Assembly: GCA_020249465.1 (NCBI GenBank)
Contig: JADCFP010000041.1
Coordinates: 1-50,130, forward strand
Source of the DNA: Roseomonas sp.
GTDB lineage: Bacteria > Pseudomonadota > Alphaproteobacteria > Acetobacterales > Acetobacteraceae
Reading direction: 5' to 3'
Length of the DNA: 50,130 bases
In this document: positions 8,627-17,639 of the stretch, one piece after another
Numbering within the stretch: position 1 is the first letter of the stretch
Layout of the letters: each line of letters starts with the position of its first letter
The notes under the pieces: generated by a model
Seen by the model: only the letters and a program-made list of their open reading frames with translations
The model's database searches: none
What the model was told of the DNA's origin: nothing
Made by a program: the position numbers and the translations under genes

Positions 8627-9472
8627 CTAAGCAGGAACGGCCATATTGTCGAGCAAGCGCACCGACCCAAGCCCTGCCGCCGCCAAAAGCCGCATCGGTG
8701 CAGTGGTTTTTTGCTGCAAGGGTTCCAGCGTTTCTGCCGCGACAAGCGCCAGGTAATCTGGCGCAAAACCTGCGGCGATCAGCCGAGCCTCGCCCTCAGC
8801 CAGAACCTGCGCAACGGCACCACCCGCGACAATCGCCCGCGTCACATCTTGCATGATTTGATAGAGCATCGGCGCCGTCGCGCGTTCAGCGGCAGTCAGG
8901 AAACGATTGCGCGATGACATGGCAAGCCCATCGGCTTCGCGCATGGTGGGCACCGCTTCAATATGGATGGGGATATCCAGATCGCGCGCCATGCGGCGGA
9001 CCACCTGCAATTGCTGCCAATCCTTCTCCCCAAAGGCGGCGAGATCGGCGCTGCTTTGCAGGAACAGCTTGGCGCAAACAGTGGCGACGCCGCGGAAATG
9101 GCCGGGCCGCGCATCGCCTTCAAAACCTTGCGATGGGCCGGCAACTTCAATGACGCTGGCGCTGCCGGGTGGATACATGGCCTCCACGGGCGGCAACCAG
9201 ACCAAATCGCAGCCGGCATCGCGCAGTTTTGTAAGGTCCCCATCCTCATCACGCGGATAGCGCGCCAAATCATCGCTGGCGTTGAATTGCAGCGGATTGA
9301 CGAAGATGGAAGCGGCCACCGCGCCCGCCCCGGCAGCGCGCGCCGCGCCCAGAAGGGTAAGATGTCCCTGATGCAGCGCACCCATGGTCGGCACGAGGCC
9401 GAGGCTGCGGCCATTGGCCCGCAGTGCAGCGCAGGCGGCCCGAAGCGAAGGGAGGTCTCGGCAGATCAACAT
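8627..9472 (-). CDS. panC: Pantothenate synthetase (pantoate-beta-alanine ligase)
   Basis: 281-residue cytoplasmic enzyme that joins pantoate and beta-alanine with ATP to make pantothenate, the coenzyme A precursor. Typical elements are VPTMGALHQGHLTLL (nucleotide-binding HxGH), ASIFVNPLQFN, FRGVATVCAKLF, FGEKDWQQLQVV and ADGLAMSSRNRFL (KMSKS-like loop). Full length for the family. It stands alone, without panB or panD next to it. The start at 9472 lies 59 bases from the divergent methyltransferase start, so the two promoters share a short region. Confidence 0.96.
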   Translation of the reverse strand: MLICRDLPSLRAACAALRANGRSLGLVPTMGALHQGHLTLLGAARAAGAGAVAASIFVNPLQFNASDDLARYPRDEDGDLTKLRDAGCDLVWLPPVEAMYPPGSASVIEVAGPSQGFEGDARPGHFRGVATVCAKLFLQSSADLAAFGEKDWQQLQVVRRMARDLDIPIHIEAVPTMREADGLAMSSRNRFLTAAERATAPMLYQIMQDVTRAIVAGGAVAQVLAEGEARLIAAGFAPDYLALVAAETLEPLQQKTTAPMRLLAAAGLGSVRLLDNMAVPA

Positions 9473-9531
9473 GGGGCATTACTGGCGCTTTGCGCATTGC
9501 GGGACAAGCGGTGTCGCTGCATGGTCAGCCC

Positions 9532-10722
9532 ATGAATACCGCCCCGCTGCCCCTGATCCGCTTGCTCCCTGGCCGAGACCGCCGCGTGAAATCCGGCCAT
9601 CCTTGGGCCTTTTCCAATGAAATCGCGATGACCCCGGCGGCCAAGGCGTTGCCGCCAGGGAGTGTGGTGCGCCTTGAAGGCGATGATGGCGTCAAGCATG
9701 GCGTTTGGCATTTCAACCCGCATTCGCTGATTGCCGCGCGCAAGCTGGATCGCAACCCCGATGCCGCCTGCGATGCCGCCTGGTTCAGGAAGCGCTTGCA
9801 GGAAGCGCTGAGCCTTCGCGACAAGCTGTTCGACCGCCCGCATTACCGCCTGATCCATGCCGAAGCTGATGGCCTGCCAGGATTGGTGATTGACCGCTAC
9901 GGCGATGCGGTGACGATCCAGGCCAATAGCGCCGGCATGGAAGCCGCCACACCCTTGATCCTGGAAGCGCTGCACGCCCTGATCACGCCCCGCATGGTGA
10001 TTGCCCGCAATGACAGCGCCGTGCGCGCGCTGGAAGGCTTGGCCGAGGAAACCAAGCTGTTGCATGGCGAAGCGGGCATGATCTCGGTGGAAGAAAGCGG
10101 CCTGAGCTTCGCCGTTGATCCGCTCGGCGGGCAGAAGACCGGTTGGTTCTTTGATCAGCGCGAACATCGTGCCCGTGTCGCGCGGCTGGCGAAGGGGGCC
10201 ACCGTTCTTGATGCCTTCTGCCACACGGGCGGCTTTGGTATCTCGGCTGCCGTCGCGGGGGCAGCGCATGTCACGCTGCTGGACCGGAGCGAGGCAGCAC
10301 TGGCTTTGGCGCTGGAAGCGGCGCAGCGCAATAACGTGGCGGATCGGGTGGAAACACAAAAGGCCGAAGCGCTGGAAGCCTTGGAACGCATGGTGGGTGC
10401 GGGCAAGCGCTTCGGCGTGGTAATCACGGACCCGCCCGCCTTTGCCAAGGCGCGCAAGGACCAACCTGCGGCGTTGCGCGCCTATGGCAAATTGGCGCGG
10501 CTTGGCGCGACTTTGGTGGAAAAATCCGGGTTTTTCTTCATCGCGTCCTGCAGCCATCATGTCGCACCGGGCGAATTCGCCGATGCCGTCGCCTGGGGCG
10601 TGCAGCGTGCGGGGCGGGAGGCGCGCATTCTGCATATGGGCGGCGCGGGGCCGGATCATCCGCTGCACCCGATGCTGCCCGAAAGCGCCTACCTCAAGGG
10701 CATATTGATGCAGCTCAGATGA
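9532..10722 (+). CDS. RlmI-like class I SAM-dependent 23S rRNA methyltransferase
   Basis: 396-residue protein of the RlmI (COG1092) type, which places a methyl group on a 23S rRNA cytosine. An N-terminal PUA-like domain carries LLPGRDRRVKSGHPWAFSNE. The methyltransferase domain has the SAM loop VLDAFCHTGGFGI at about residue 224 and the catalytic ITDPPAF with D300. Cys in the late motif IASCSHH fits m5C chemistry. ATG 9532 places the PUA domain at the very start, as in relatives. Its end overlaps the next gene by ATGA, indicating coupled translation. Confidence 0.9.
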   Translation: MNTAPLPLIRLLPGRDRRVKSGHPWAFSNEIAMTPAAKALPPGSVVRLEGDDGVKHGVWHFNPHSLIAARKLDRNPDAACDAAWFRKRLQEALSLRDKLFDRPHYRLIHAEADGLPGLVIDRYGDAVTIQANSAGMEAATPLILEALHALITPRMVIARNDSAVRALEGLAEETKLLHGEAGMISVEESGLSFAVDPLGGQKTGWFFDQREHRARVARLAKGATVLDAFCHTGGFGISAAVAGAAHVTLLDRSEAALALALEAAQRNNVADRVETQKAEALEALERMVGAGKRFGVVITDPPAFAKARKDQPAALRAYGKLARLGATLVEKSGFFFIASCSHHVAPGEFADAVAWGVQRAGREARILHMGGAGPDHPLHPMLPESAYLKGILMQLR

Positions 10723-11108
10723 AGCACTCCGCCGGGCTTGCACGCGCCTATCGCGCTTCCTGCTATTTTGCGGGCGAGCATGCCGCGCGCATCGGGCAAC
10801 GCGCACCGGCTTTGGACGCGCTGCTGCGACGCTGGCGCGTGGTTGAAGGCGTTTTCATGGCCGCCGGCAATCCCTTCAGCCGACGCATGGCCGCGGGCTG
10901 GAATGCGCGGCGCCATGTGGCGTTGCGGGAACGCCTGCGTGCCTTGCCCCATGTTGAAGGCAAGGGCGGCGCCAAGCGCTGGTGGGAAGCGCATTACTTC
11001 ATCGGTATCTGTGCTGCACGCGGCAAGCGCCTGGCGCGGCTGTTTCGACAAAACGCCATGGTGGCGCTGCGGCGCGGGGCGAAGGCGCGGCTGATATGGG
11101 TTTTTTGA
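10719..11108 (+). CDS. Small conserved protein, DUF3293-like
   Basis: 129-residue basic protein rich in Arg and Ala. It opens with AYRASCYFAGEHAARIG, then GVFMAAGNPFSRRMAAGWNARR followed by LRERL. The order Y-aromatic start, a xTAxNPxS-like segment and a following N-R-L helix resembles DUF3293 proteins, which have no known function. The ATG overlaps the methyltransferase stop (ATGA), and the last 13 bases overlap the MFS start, so it is locked between its neighbours in one transcript. The DUF call is from memory of the pattern and is only moderately sure. Confidence 0.7.
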   Translation: MKHSAGLARAYRASCYFAGEHAARIGQRAPALDALLRRWRVVEGVFMAAGNPFSRRMAAGWNARRHVALRERLRALPHVEGKGGAKRWWEAHYFIGICAARGKRLARLFRQNAMVALRRGAKARLIWVF

Positions 11109-12265
11109 AAACCGCCGCTGCCTTTCTTGTTGCCGTGTTTATCCTGCGCGCAGCGCTCGGCGCGATGTTCCAGGCGCCGGGCGCGGCCGGCCCCGCTTTG
11201 GTGGAAGCCTTCGCTTTGGATTGGGCAGGCTTCGGCACGCTGGTTGGCCTGTTCTGGCTGCCAGGACTTTTCCTTGCCTATCCTTTGGGCTTGGTCGCGC
11301 GGCGCTTGGGCGATAGGCGCGGTGTGCTGCTGGGCTTGGTGTTACTGATTCTGGGGGCGCTTGTTTCTACGCATGCGGAAGATGTGGCGCGACTGATCGC
11401 GGGACGCTTGCTGATGGGCCTTGGCACGCTGCTGGTGATTTTGCTGCTCACGAAAATGGTGCAGGACCGCTTTCTGGGCCGAGACCTTTTTCCCGCCATG
11501 GCGATTTATGTGCTGGGTTGGCCGCTGGGGATTGCCGCTGCGCAGGCGGCGCTTCCCAGCTTTGTGCCTGATCATGGCTGGCAATTTCCCTATCAGGTCG
11601 CGGCCTTTGCCGCCGGCATCGCCTTCATCGCAGTTGCGCTGGCCCGCGGGCCGGAACCGCGCGCGCTGCCGATCAGCACCGCTACCAGCAGCGCGCTGAC
11701 GCGCGATGAGTTTCGCCGCATGTGCCTTGCTGGCGCCTGCTGGGCGCTGGTGAATGGCGCCTATATGGTGCTGGTGAGCTTCGCGCCACCGATGCTGATG
11801 GCGCGCGGGCTTGGCCTGGCGGAGGCGAGCTTCGCGACCTCCCTGATTTCCTGGTCCAATATGCTGGCAGTGCCGGCGGGCGCCTGGCTCGCGCGTCGCG
11901 CAGGTGTTGCCGGCCCCATGACGATCAGCGCGAGCCTGCTTGCCATGCTGGCTGCGCTGGCCTTGCCGATGGCGGATGTGGCCTGGGCGCCGCTTTTCGG
12001 CCTGCTGCATGGCTTTTGCTACGCGCTGCCCATCACAGTGTTTTCAGCATTGGCGGCCGAGGCCGTGGCGCCGGAACGCCGCGCACGGGGCTTGGGCGTT
12101 TATTTTGTGTGGTTCTATGCCGGCTGCACAGGATGCCCTGCACTCGCCGGGTGGCTGCGCGATGCCACCGGCAGCCCGACGGCGCCGGTGTTTTTTGCGG
12201 TGGTGGCACTTGGTGCGGCGCTGGCGCTTTATGTCTGGTTCAGGCGGGATTTGGCGCGGGGATAA
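11096..12265 (+). CDS. MFS transporter (CynX/NimT-like)
   Basis: 389-residue inner-membrane protein with about twelve hydrophobic segments and the loop GLVARRLGDRRG between helices 2 and 3, the major facilitator motif A. A second half begins near TRDEFRRMCLAGACWALVNGAYM. ATG 11096 begins directly with a hydrophobic helix and overlaps the upstream small gene by 13 bases. The pattern resembles the cyanate/nitroimidazole-type MFS branch; substrate unknown. It converges with the glutaredoxin-DinB gene, leaving 52 bases between. Confidence 0.86.
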   Translation: MGFLKTAAAFLVAVFILRAALGAMFQAPGAAGPALVEAFALDWAGFGTLVGLFWLPGLFLAYPLGLVARRLGDRRGVLLGLVLLILGALVSTHAEDVARLIAGRLLMGLGTLLVILLLTKMVQDRFLGRDLFPAMAIYVLGWPLGIAAAQAALPSFVPDHGWQFPYQVAAFAAGIAFIAVALARGPEPRALPISTATSSALTRDEFRRMCLAGACWALVNGAYMVLVSFAPPMLMARGLGLAEASFATSLISWSNMLAVPAGAWLARRAGVAGPMTISASLLAMLAALALPMADVAWAPLFGLLHGFCYALPITVFSALAAEAVAPERRARGLGVYFVWFYAGCTGCPALAGWLRDATGSPTAPVFFAVVALGAALALYVWFRRDLARG

Positions 12266-12317
12266 GGGGCTGAAGTCACAAAAAAATCACCGCTGACATC
12301 ATGACAGCGCCACAAAC

Positions 12318-13127
12318 TTAGCTTGGGCGCTTCATCTTTGCGGGATCCGCATCATCCCAAACACTCTCGGGCATGGGCAGGCCCGCGAAAACCTCCGCGC
12401 CCAGCGGCTGATTTGGCGAAATGCCCAAACCTTCCAGCACCCACATGAATTGCCGCGAATGCTGCCCCGCGTGCCAGACCGTGCGTTCCAGGAATTCATG
12501 CATCGTCTGTTCGCCGTAATAGACATCGGCGCGCGCCGACCAATCACGCGTGCGGCCTGCGCCATCAAACCAATCCGACATGCGCTGGCGCATTTCCTCG
12601 CAATAGGCGATCAGCTTCTCGCGCGTCGCATCCTGTTCGTCTGGCACCCGCATATAACTATCGAAGGTCAATGGAATGCCGTTTTCATGTTCCAGGAAAG
12701 CATCGGCAATATTGGCGATGTGCCAGCCAAGCTGTGCAAAGGAACGCGGGCGCTTGGGGAGCATTTGTGCCAGCGCAGAATCCGGCATTTGCGCCAGAAA
12801 CCGCGCACTACCCGCCAAAATCGCATCCAGCCTACGGCGCATTTCATCCACCGGCAGCATGCGCTGTTCACCAAGCTTGATGTCGCAAAGCTTCGCGATA
12901 TCGCGCAACACCTGGCCATTGGCCCAGGCATCGCCGCGCGTGACAATCGGCACTTGCCTGAGGCCAAAGCGCGCAAGCTCATCATAAGCGCCTTCATCTT
13001 CCAGCACATTGCGGGAAATGAAGGACACGCCATGACGCGTGAGGAATTCCTTGGTACGAAGGCAGGAAGAACACCCGGTCATCCAATAGACGCGAATGGC
13101 TTCATCCGGTGCGGCGACATTGTTCAT
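12318..13127 (-). CDS. Glutaredoxin-DinB fusion protein
   Basis: 269-residue soluble protein with two domains. Residues 10-85 form a glutaredoxin-like thioredoxin fold with the active site CSSC (C19, C22) and the cis-proline segment QVPIV (P60). Residues 95-245 form a four-helix DinB-like domain with candidate metal ligands H136 (GWHIANI), H147, H219 and H223 (WHAGQH). DinB relatives include thiol-dependent transferases and isomerases, so a domain that handles glutathione joined to DinB suggests a thiol-linked reaction; that is inference. An AAGGA site precedes ATG 13127. It lies 12 bases after the cysteine hydrolase and is the last gene of a ten-gene run. Confidence 0.86.
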   Translation of the reverse strand: MNNVAAPDEAIRVYWMTGCSSCLRTKEFLTRHGVSFISRNVLEDEGAYDELARFGLRQVPIVTRGDAWANGQVLRDIAKLCDIKLGEQRMLPVDEMRRRLDAILAGSARFLAQMPDSALAQMLPKRPRSFAQLGWHIANIADAFLEHENGIPLTFDSYMRVPDEQDATREKLIAYCEEMRQRMSDWFDGAGRTRDWSARADVYYGEQTMHEFLERTVWHAGQHSRQFMWVLEGLGISPNQPLGAEVFAGLPMPESVWDDADPAKMKRPS

Positions 13128-13139
13128 GGTCCTTCTTCC

Positions 13140-13781
13140 TCAATCATTGCGTTTGGAGAGATTGGCGAGATATTCGATCACTTCGTCGCGTCCGACAACA
13201 TCGCCATATTTGGCGTTGATATCGAAAAGATTGGCATCATGCGGCCCATCATGGCGATCGCCCACACATTCCCGCGGCACGATCACACGGTAGCCATGCT
13301 GTACCCCATCCAATGCACCGGCACGTACACAGCCGCTGGTCGAGCACCCGGCCAGGATGAGCGTATCAACACCTAGCGTTGCCAGCATGGGCGCGAGCGG
13401 CGTTCCGAAGAAGGGGCTTGGGTATTGCTTGACGATCACAACTTCCTCCGGAAGCGGCGCCACTTTTGGGTCAATTTCAGCAAGTGGCTCACCTGGTACC
13501 AGGTTGCGCAGTGCGGGCACTTTGCGCACAAACCAGCCGCCATCAGCGCCTGAGGGGTGATACATCACCTTGGTATGGATCACCGGAATGCCGGCAGCGC
13601 GCGCGGCTTGCAGCAGTGGCGCCGTATCGGCCACGGCGCGCACCACGCCTTCGGCAAAAAACGGCGAGCCCGGCGTGGTATAGGCAAGGGTGAAATCAAT
13701 CACCACCACGGCTGGGTTGCGCCCATAGCCAACCTTGCCATCAAAAACACCCGTATAATTGTCTTCACGAGAGACCGACAT
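13140..13781 (-). CDS. Isochorismatase-like cysteine hydrolase (N-carbamoylsarcosine amidase type)
   Basis: 213-residue cytoplasmic amidase of the isochorismatase fold. The catalytic triad is visible as D29 (VVVIDF), K118 (VVIVKQYPSPFFGT) and C151 (GCSTSGCVRAG). The segments GGWFVRKVPAL, VPRECVGDR and HDANLFDINAKYGDVV match N-carbamoylsarcosine amidase and its relatives (maleamate, biuret and ureidoacrylate hydrolases). The ATG has an AGGAGC site and lies 12 bases after the DppF-like gene, so it belongs to the transporter operon. I infer that it hydrolyses an amide or carbamoyl compound brought in by that transporter. The exact substrate is open. Confidence 0.88.
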   Translation of the reverse strand: MSVSREDNYTGVFDGKVGYGRNPAVVVIDFTLAYTTPGSPFFAEGVVRAVADTAPLLQAARAAGIPVIHTKVMYHPSGADGGWFVRKVPALRNLVPGEPLAEIDPKVAPLPEEVVIVKQYPSPFFGTPLAPMLATLGVDTLILAGCSTSGCVRAGALDGVQHGYRVIVPRECVGDRHDGPHDANLFDINAKYGDVVGRDEVIEYLANLSKRND

Positions 13782-13793
13782 TGGCGATGCTCC

Positions 13794-14825
13794 TCAATTT
13801 TCTTCGGGGAAATGACAGGCGGTGAAATGCTGCGCAGTCTCGGCAGGTTTCAACGCCGGATCGTCCGTCACGCAAGCTTGCGGCAGGCGCGTGCCCGCTG
13901 CCGTAACGGTATCACCACCGCGCGCGGCAATGATGCGCGCGCGTGGGCAGCGCGGATGGAAGCGGCAGCCGGTCGGCAGCGCGGCCGCTGAGCCGATCTC
14001 CCCAATCGGGCGGATGCGTTCGCGCGTTCTCTCCCGCACCGGGTCCGCATGCGGCACGGCGGACAGCAAGGACACCGTATAGGGATGGCGGGGCTTGCGA
14101 TACAGCGCATCGCGCGGCGCGATTTCCACAATGCGCCCCAGATACATGACCGCCACGCGATCACTGACATGCCGCACCACGGCCAGATCATGCGCGATGA
14201 ACAGGTATGAAACCGATGAGCGCGCCTGAATTTCCGCCAGCAGATTGAGGATTTGCGCCTGCACCGAAACATCCAGCGCCGAGACAGGTTCATCCAAGAC
14301 CACCAGCGCAGGATCAAGCGCAATGGCCCGCGCAATGCCGATACGCTGGCGCTGCCCGCCGGAAAATTCATGCGGATAGCGCCCTGCCATGGCAGCACGC
14401 AGCCCAACCAGTGACAGCAGCGCGCCAACACGTTCACGCGCTTCATGCCGCGACATGCCCTGGGTGGTCATGGGCTCTGCGATGATTTGGCCGGCGGTCA
14501 TGCGCGGGTCGAGCGAACCATAGGGGTCCTGAAACACCATTTGCATGCGCGGGCGCATGGCGCGCAATTCGCCGGCGGAAGCGCTGATCACATCGCGCCC
14601 TTCAAAGCGTAGCTTTCCGCTGCTTGGTTCAATCAGGCGGAGCACCAGCCGGCCAAGGGTGGATTTGCCGCTGCCGGTTTCCCCAACCAGGCCCAGCGTT
14701 TCACCAGCAGCGAGGGTGAAGGAAACTCCATCCACCGCACGGATCGTAGCGCGCTTGGCGCCAAACAGGCTACTGCCACCGCCGAAATTCTTTTGCAGCG
14801 CTTCAACTTCAAGAAGGGCGGTCAT
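13794..14825 (-). CDS. Peptide/nickel-type ABC transporter ATP-binding protein (DppF-like)
   Basis: 343-residue cytoplasmic ATPase that powers an oligopeptide-type importer. Walker A is GETGSGKST, the signature is FSGGQRQRIGIARA, and Walker B is LVVLDEPVSALD. The C-terminal extension with GCRFHPRCPRA is the oligopeptide/dipeptide family's Cys-rich tail. ATG 14825 overlaps the preceding gene's stop by ATGA. It pairs with the DppD-like protein as the second nucleotide-binding subunit. Confidence 0.94.
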   Translation of the reverse strand: MTALLEVEALQKNFGGGSSLFGAKRATIRAVDGVSFTLAAGETLGLVGETGSGKSTLGRLVLRLIEPSSGKLRFEGRDVISASAGELRAMRPRMQMVFQDPYGSLDPRMTAGQIIAEPMTTQGMSRHEARERVGALLSLVGLRAAMAGRYPHEFSGGQRQRIGIARAIALDPALVVLDEPVSALDVSVQAQILNLLAEIQARSSVSYLFIAHDLAVVRHVSDRVAVMYLGRIVEIAPRDALYRKPRHPYTVSLLSAVPHADPVRERTRERIRPIGEIGSAAALPTGCRFHPRCPRARIIAARGGDTVTAAGTRLPQACVTDDPALKPAETAQHFTACHFPEEN

Positions 14826-15805
14826 CGCGCAAGCTCCAGCAGCCCCGCCCGGTGGCAGGCAACCGCGTGGCGGTCGGCGGTCAGGCCCGGGCGTTCGCGC
14901 TGACACCCCGCATCTTCACGCATGGCAAAGCAGCGCGGCGCAAAAGCGCACCCCGCAGGCCGCCGCGCAGGATCGGGCGGCGCACCGGAAATCGGCGCAA
15001 GCTTTGCCCCGGCAGGTGAGTCGAGATCAGGAATGCTGCGAAAAAGGGAGATGGTGTAGGGATGACGCGGCGCACGAAAAACCTCCTCAACCCTGCCGGT
15101 TTCCACCACGCGCCCCGCATACATCACCGCAACGCGATCCGCCTGCCGCGCCACGACACCAAGATCATGCGTGATCAGCACCATCGCCATGCCATCTGCC
15201 TCACGCAAATCCGTGAGCAGATCCAGCACCTGCGCCTGCACTGTCACATCCAGCGCGGTGGTTGGTTCATCGGCGATCAGCACGCGCGGGCCAAGCGCAA
15301 TCGCCATCGCAATCAGCACGCGCTGGCGCATGCCGCCCGAGAATTGGTGCGGGTAATCATCCACGCGCCGCGCCGGGTCAGGGATTTGCACCCGCGCCAG
15401 CAGCGCGATGGCCCTCTCACGCGCCTCAGCGCGGGAAATCGGCAAATGGGCGCGCAAAACCTCAATGATCTGATCACCAATGCGGAAGACCGGGTTGAGG
15501 CCCGTGAGCGGGTCCTGGAACACCATACCAATCCGTGCGCCGCGACGACGGCGCAAATCCTCAGGCGAGAGCTGCAACAAATCCTCGCCTTCCAGTAGCG
15601 CCCGACCAGCAATCACGCGGCCTGGCTTTGGCAGCAGGCCAAGCGCGGAGGTGAAGGTCACGGTCTTGCCAGAACCACTTTCGCCAACAATGGCCAGGGT
15701 TTCCCCCGCTTGCACCTGCAAGGAAACATCTTCAACCAAGCGAACCGCGCCAGCTTCGCCCGGTACGGCGGCGGTCAGGTTCCGCAATTCAAACATCGCG
15801 GTCAT
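14822..15805 (-). CDS. Peptide/nickel-type ABC transporter ATP-binding protein (DppD-like)
   Basis: 327-residue ATPase subunit. Walker A is GESGSGKTV, the signature is [14 protein letters not shown] and Walker B is [12 protein letters not shown]. The family tail with [10 protein letters not shown] is present. It shares ATGA overlaps with both neighbouring genes, which is a sign of tightly coupled translation across the whole transporter. It partners with the DppF-like ATPase and the two permeases. Confidence 0.94.
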   Translation of the reverse strand: MTAMFELRNLTAAVPGEAGAVRLVEDVSLQVQAGETLAIVGESGSGKTVTFTSALGLLPKPGRVIAGRALLEGEDLLQLSPEDLRRRRGARIGMVFQDPLTGLNPVFRIGDQIIEVLRAHLPISRAEARERAIALLARVQIPDPARRVDDYPHQFSGGMRQRVLIAMAIALGPRVLIADEPTTALDVTVQAQVLDLLTDLREADGMAMVLITHDLGVVARQADRVAVMYAGRVVETGRVEEVFRAPRHPYTISLFRSIPDLDSPAGAKLAPISGAPPDPARRPAGCAFAPRCFAMREDAGCQRERPGLTADRHAVACHRAGLLELAR

Positions 15806-16701
15806 AACAGCTTGCCCGTATTACGGCGCATCTGCGGGTCCAGCGTATCGCGCAGCCCATCACCCAAAAGGTTCAGCACAATGACAGTAAAGGCGATGCA
15901 AAGCCCGGCTGAAAGCGAAATCAGCGGATTAGTGGTGATGGCGGTTTGGCCTTCCGCAATCACATTGCCCCAGGTGGGTGTCGGCGGCTGCACACCAAGC
16001 CCAAGGAAGGAAAGCCCCGCCTCCGCCAAAATGGCCGTGGCAGCACTGACCGTTGCCACCACAATCACCGGCGGTAGCGCATTCGGGATGACATGGCGAA
16101 TGATGATTTTCCAGGTGGAAAGCCCAATCGCACGCGATGCCTCAATAAATGGCCGTGGACGGATGGTGAGCACGACCGAGCGCATCACAGCGGCCACGCG
16201 CGGCGTATAGGCAATGGCCACCGCCAGGATGATGGAATCAAGCGTATTGCCGCGCGCCGCCACCAGCGCGAGTGCCAATAGAAAGGATGGGAAGGCGAGC
16301 AGGATATCAATAATCGCGACCAGCGCGCGTTCCAGAAAGCCGCCCGCATAACCCGCTATGGCACCCAGCAGCGTGCCGGCGGAAAGCGAGATGAGCACGA
16401 CGAAAAACCCGACTTGCAGCGAAACCTGCGCGCCATGGATCAGGCGTGAGAGCACGCAGCGGCCAAACTGATCCGTCCCCAGCCAATAGGTCGCCGAGGG
16501 CTGCGCCAGCGTATTCATCAAATCCGTCCGCGTCGGCGAATGCGGCGCAATCCAGGGCGCGAATAGTGCGACAACCAGCAAAAGGCTGATGCTGATGGCG
16601 CCAATCATAAAGCCAGGATGGCGCAAATAACGCCTGAGTGTCGCACGCTTGCGCGCGGCATTGTCTTCCAGCGCTTCCTGGGCTTCGGTCATGGCGGTCA
16701 T
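15802..16701 (-). CDS. Peptide-type ABC transporter permease (DppC-like)
   Basis: 299-residue inner-membrane permease with an N-terminal extension, a first helix at about residues 32-52 and the DppC signature LAQPSATYWLGTDQFGRCVLSR after it. About five more hydrophobic segments follow. The cytoplasmic coupling loop around AVAIAYTPRVAAVMRS and EASRAIGLSTWKIIIRHVIP is the binding-protein-dependent transport motif. A second ATG three codons in is possible. It overlaps its neighbours by four bases on each side. Confidence 0.93.
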   Translation of the reverse strand: MTAMTEAQEALEDNAARKRATLRRYLRHPGFMIGAISISLLLVVALFAPWIAPHSPTRTDLMNTLAQPSATYWLGTDQFGRCVLSRLIHGAQVSLQVGFFVVLISLSAGTLLGAIAGYAGGFLERALVAIIDILLAFPSFLLALALVAARGNTLDSIILAVAIAYTPRVAAVMRSVVLTIRPRPFIEASRAIGLSTWKIIIRHVIPNALPPVIVVATVSAATAILAEAGLSFLGLGVQPPTPTWGNVIAEGQTAITTNPLISLSAGLCIAFTVIVLNLLGDGLRDTLDPQMRRNTGKLL

Positions 16702-17639
16702 GAGCGGCGCAGCCTTGGATCTATCGCGCCATAAATCAGATCAAGCGCAGTATTCAGTAGCACGACCGCCGCCGCCAGCACCAGAACGCCGGCCTGAACC
16801 AGTTGGTAATCGCGTGCCAAAATCGCCTTCAGAATGGTGGAACCAAGCCCGGGGCGGCTGAACACCGCTTCCACCAGAATCGCATTGCCGAGCGACCAGG
16901 CAAAGGTCACGCCAATCACTGCGAGTACGGGGATTAGCGCATTGCGAAACGCCAAATGCCAGACAATACGCCGTTCCGGCACACCCATGGCGCGTGCGAC
17001 GCGAATGTGATCCTGGCCCAGAATTTCCAGCATGGCGGAACGTGTCAGCCGCGCGATATAGGCCGCAACGGAAAGCCCCAAAACCAAGGCTGGCAAAGCC
17101 AAATGATGCAGGCCTTTCCAGAAGCCAGGCTCACTTGTCGCACCAAGCGCGGGGAAAAGACCAAGGGCGTGGGAAAGTGTCAGGATCGCGACCAAGCCCA
17201 GCCAAAACACTGGAAAGGAAATGCCGCCCAAGGCCAGCAGCATTACGGCCAGATCAACCGCGCTGCCCTGGCGCACCGCTGCGATAATCCCGAGTGGCAC
17301 GCCAAAGCAAATGGCAATCGCCATACCCGCGATGGCCAGCGTGGCTGATGGCGGCACCGCGGCCCAAATCTCGGCCAAGGCCGATTGCCCGGTCACGACA
17401 GAAACACCCATATCGCCTTGCACCGCGCGCAACAAAAACACGCCATATTGCTGCCAAACCGGCAGATCGAGGCCAAGGCGCGCACGAAGGGTCGCGAGCG
17501 CATCGGCCGTGGCGAAATCGCCCAGCATGTAAAGCGCGGGATCGCCCGGAATGGCCCGCATCAGAAAGAAGGCCACCGTGACGATCCCAACCAGCGCGAC
17601 AGCAAACTGCGCCGCGCAGCGGGCGATGTAACGAATCAT
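16698..17639 (-). CDS. Peptide-type ABC transporter permease (DppB-like)
   Basis: 313-residue inner-membrane permease with the DppB pattern: a first helix at residues 9-29 ending in FLMRAIPGDPA, and a coupling loop YIARLTRSAMLEILGQDHIRVARAMG. The late segment SRPGLGSTILKAILARDYQLVQ is also typical. The start codon overlaps the binding-protein stop as TGATG. It forms the transmembrane channel with the DppC-like protein. Confidence 0.94.
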   Translation of the reverse strand: MIRYIARCAAQFAVALVGIVTVAFFLMRAIPGDPALYMLGDFATADALATLRARLGLDLPVWQQYGVFLLRAVQGDMGVSVVTGQSALAEIWAAVPPSATLAIAGMAIAICFGVPLGIIAAVRQGSAVDLAVMLLALGGISFPVFWLGLVAILTLSHALGLFPALGATSEPGFWKGLHHLALPALVLGLSVAAYIARLTRSAMLEILGQDHIRVARAMGVPERRIVWHLAFRNALIPVLAVIGVTFAWSLGNAILVEAVFSRPGLGSTILKAILARDYQLVQAGVLVLAAAVVLLNTALDLIYGAIDPRLRRS

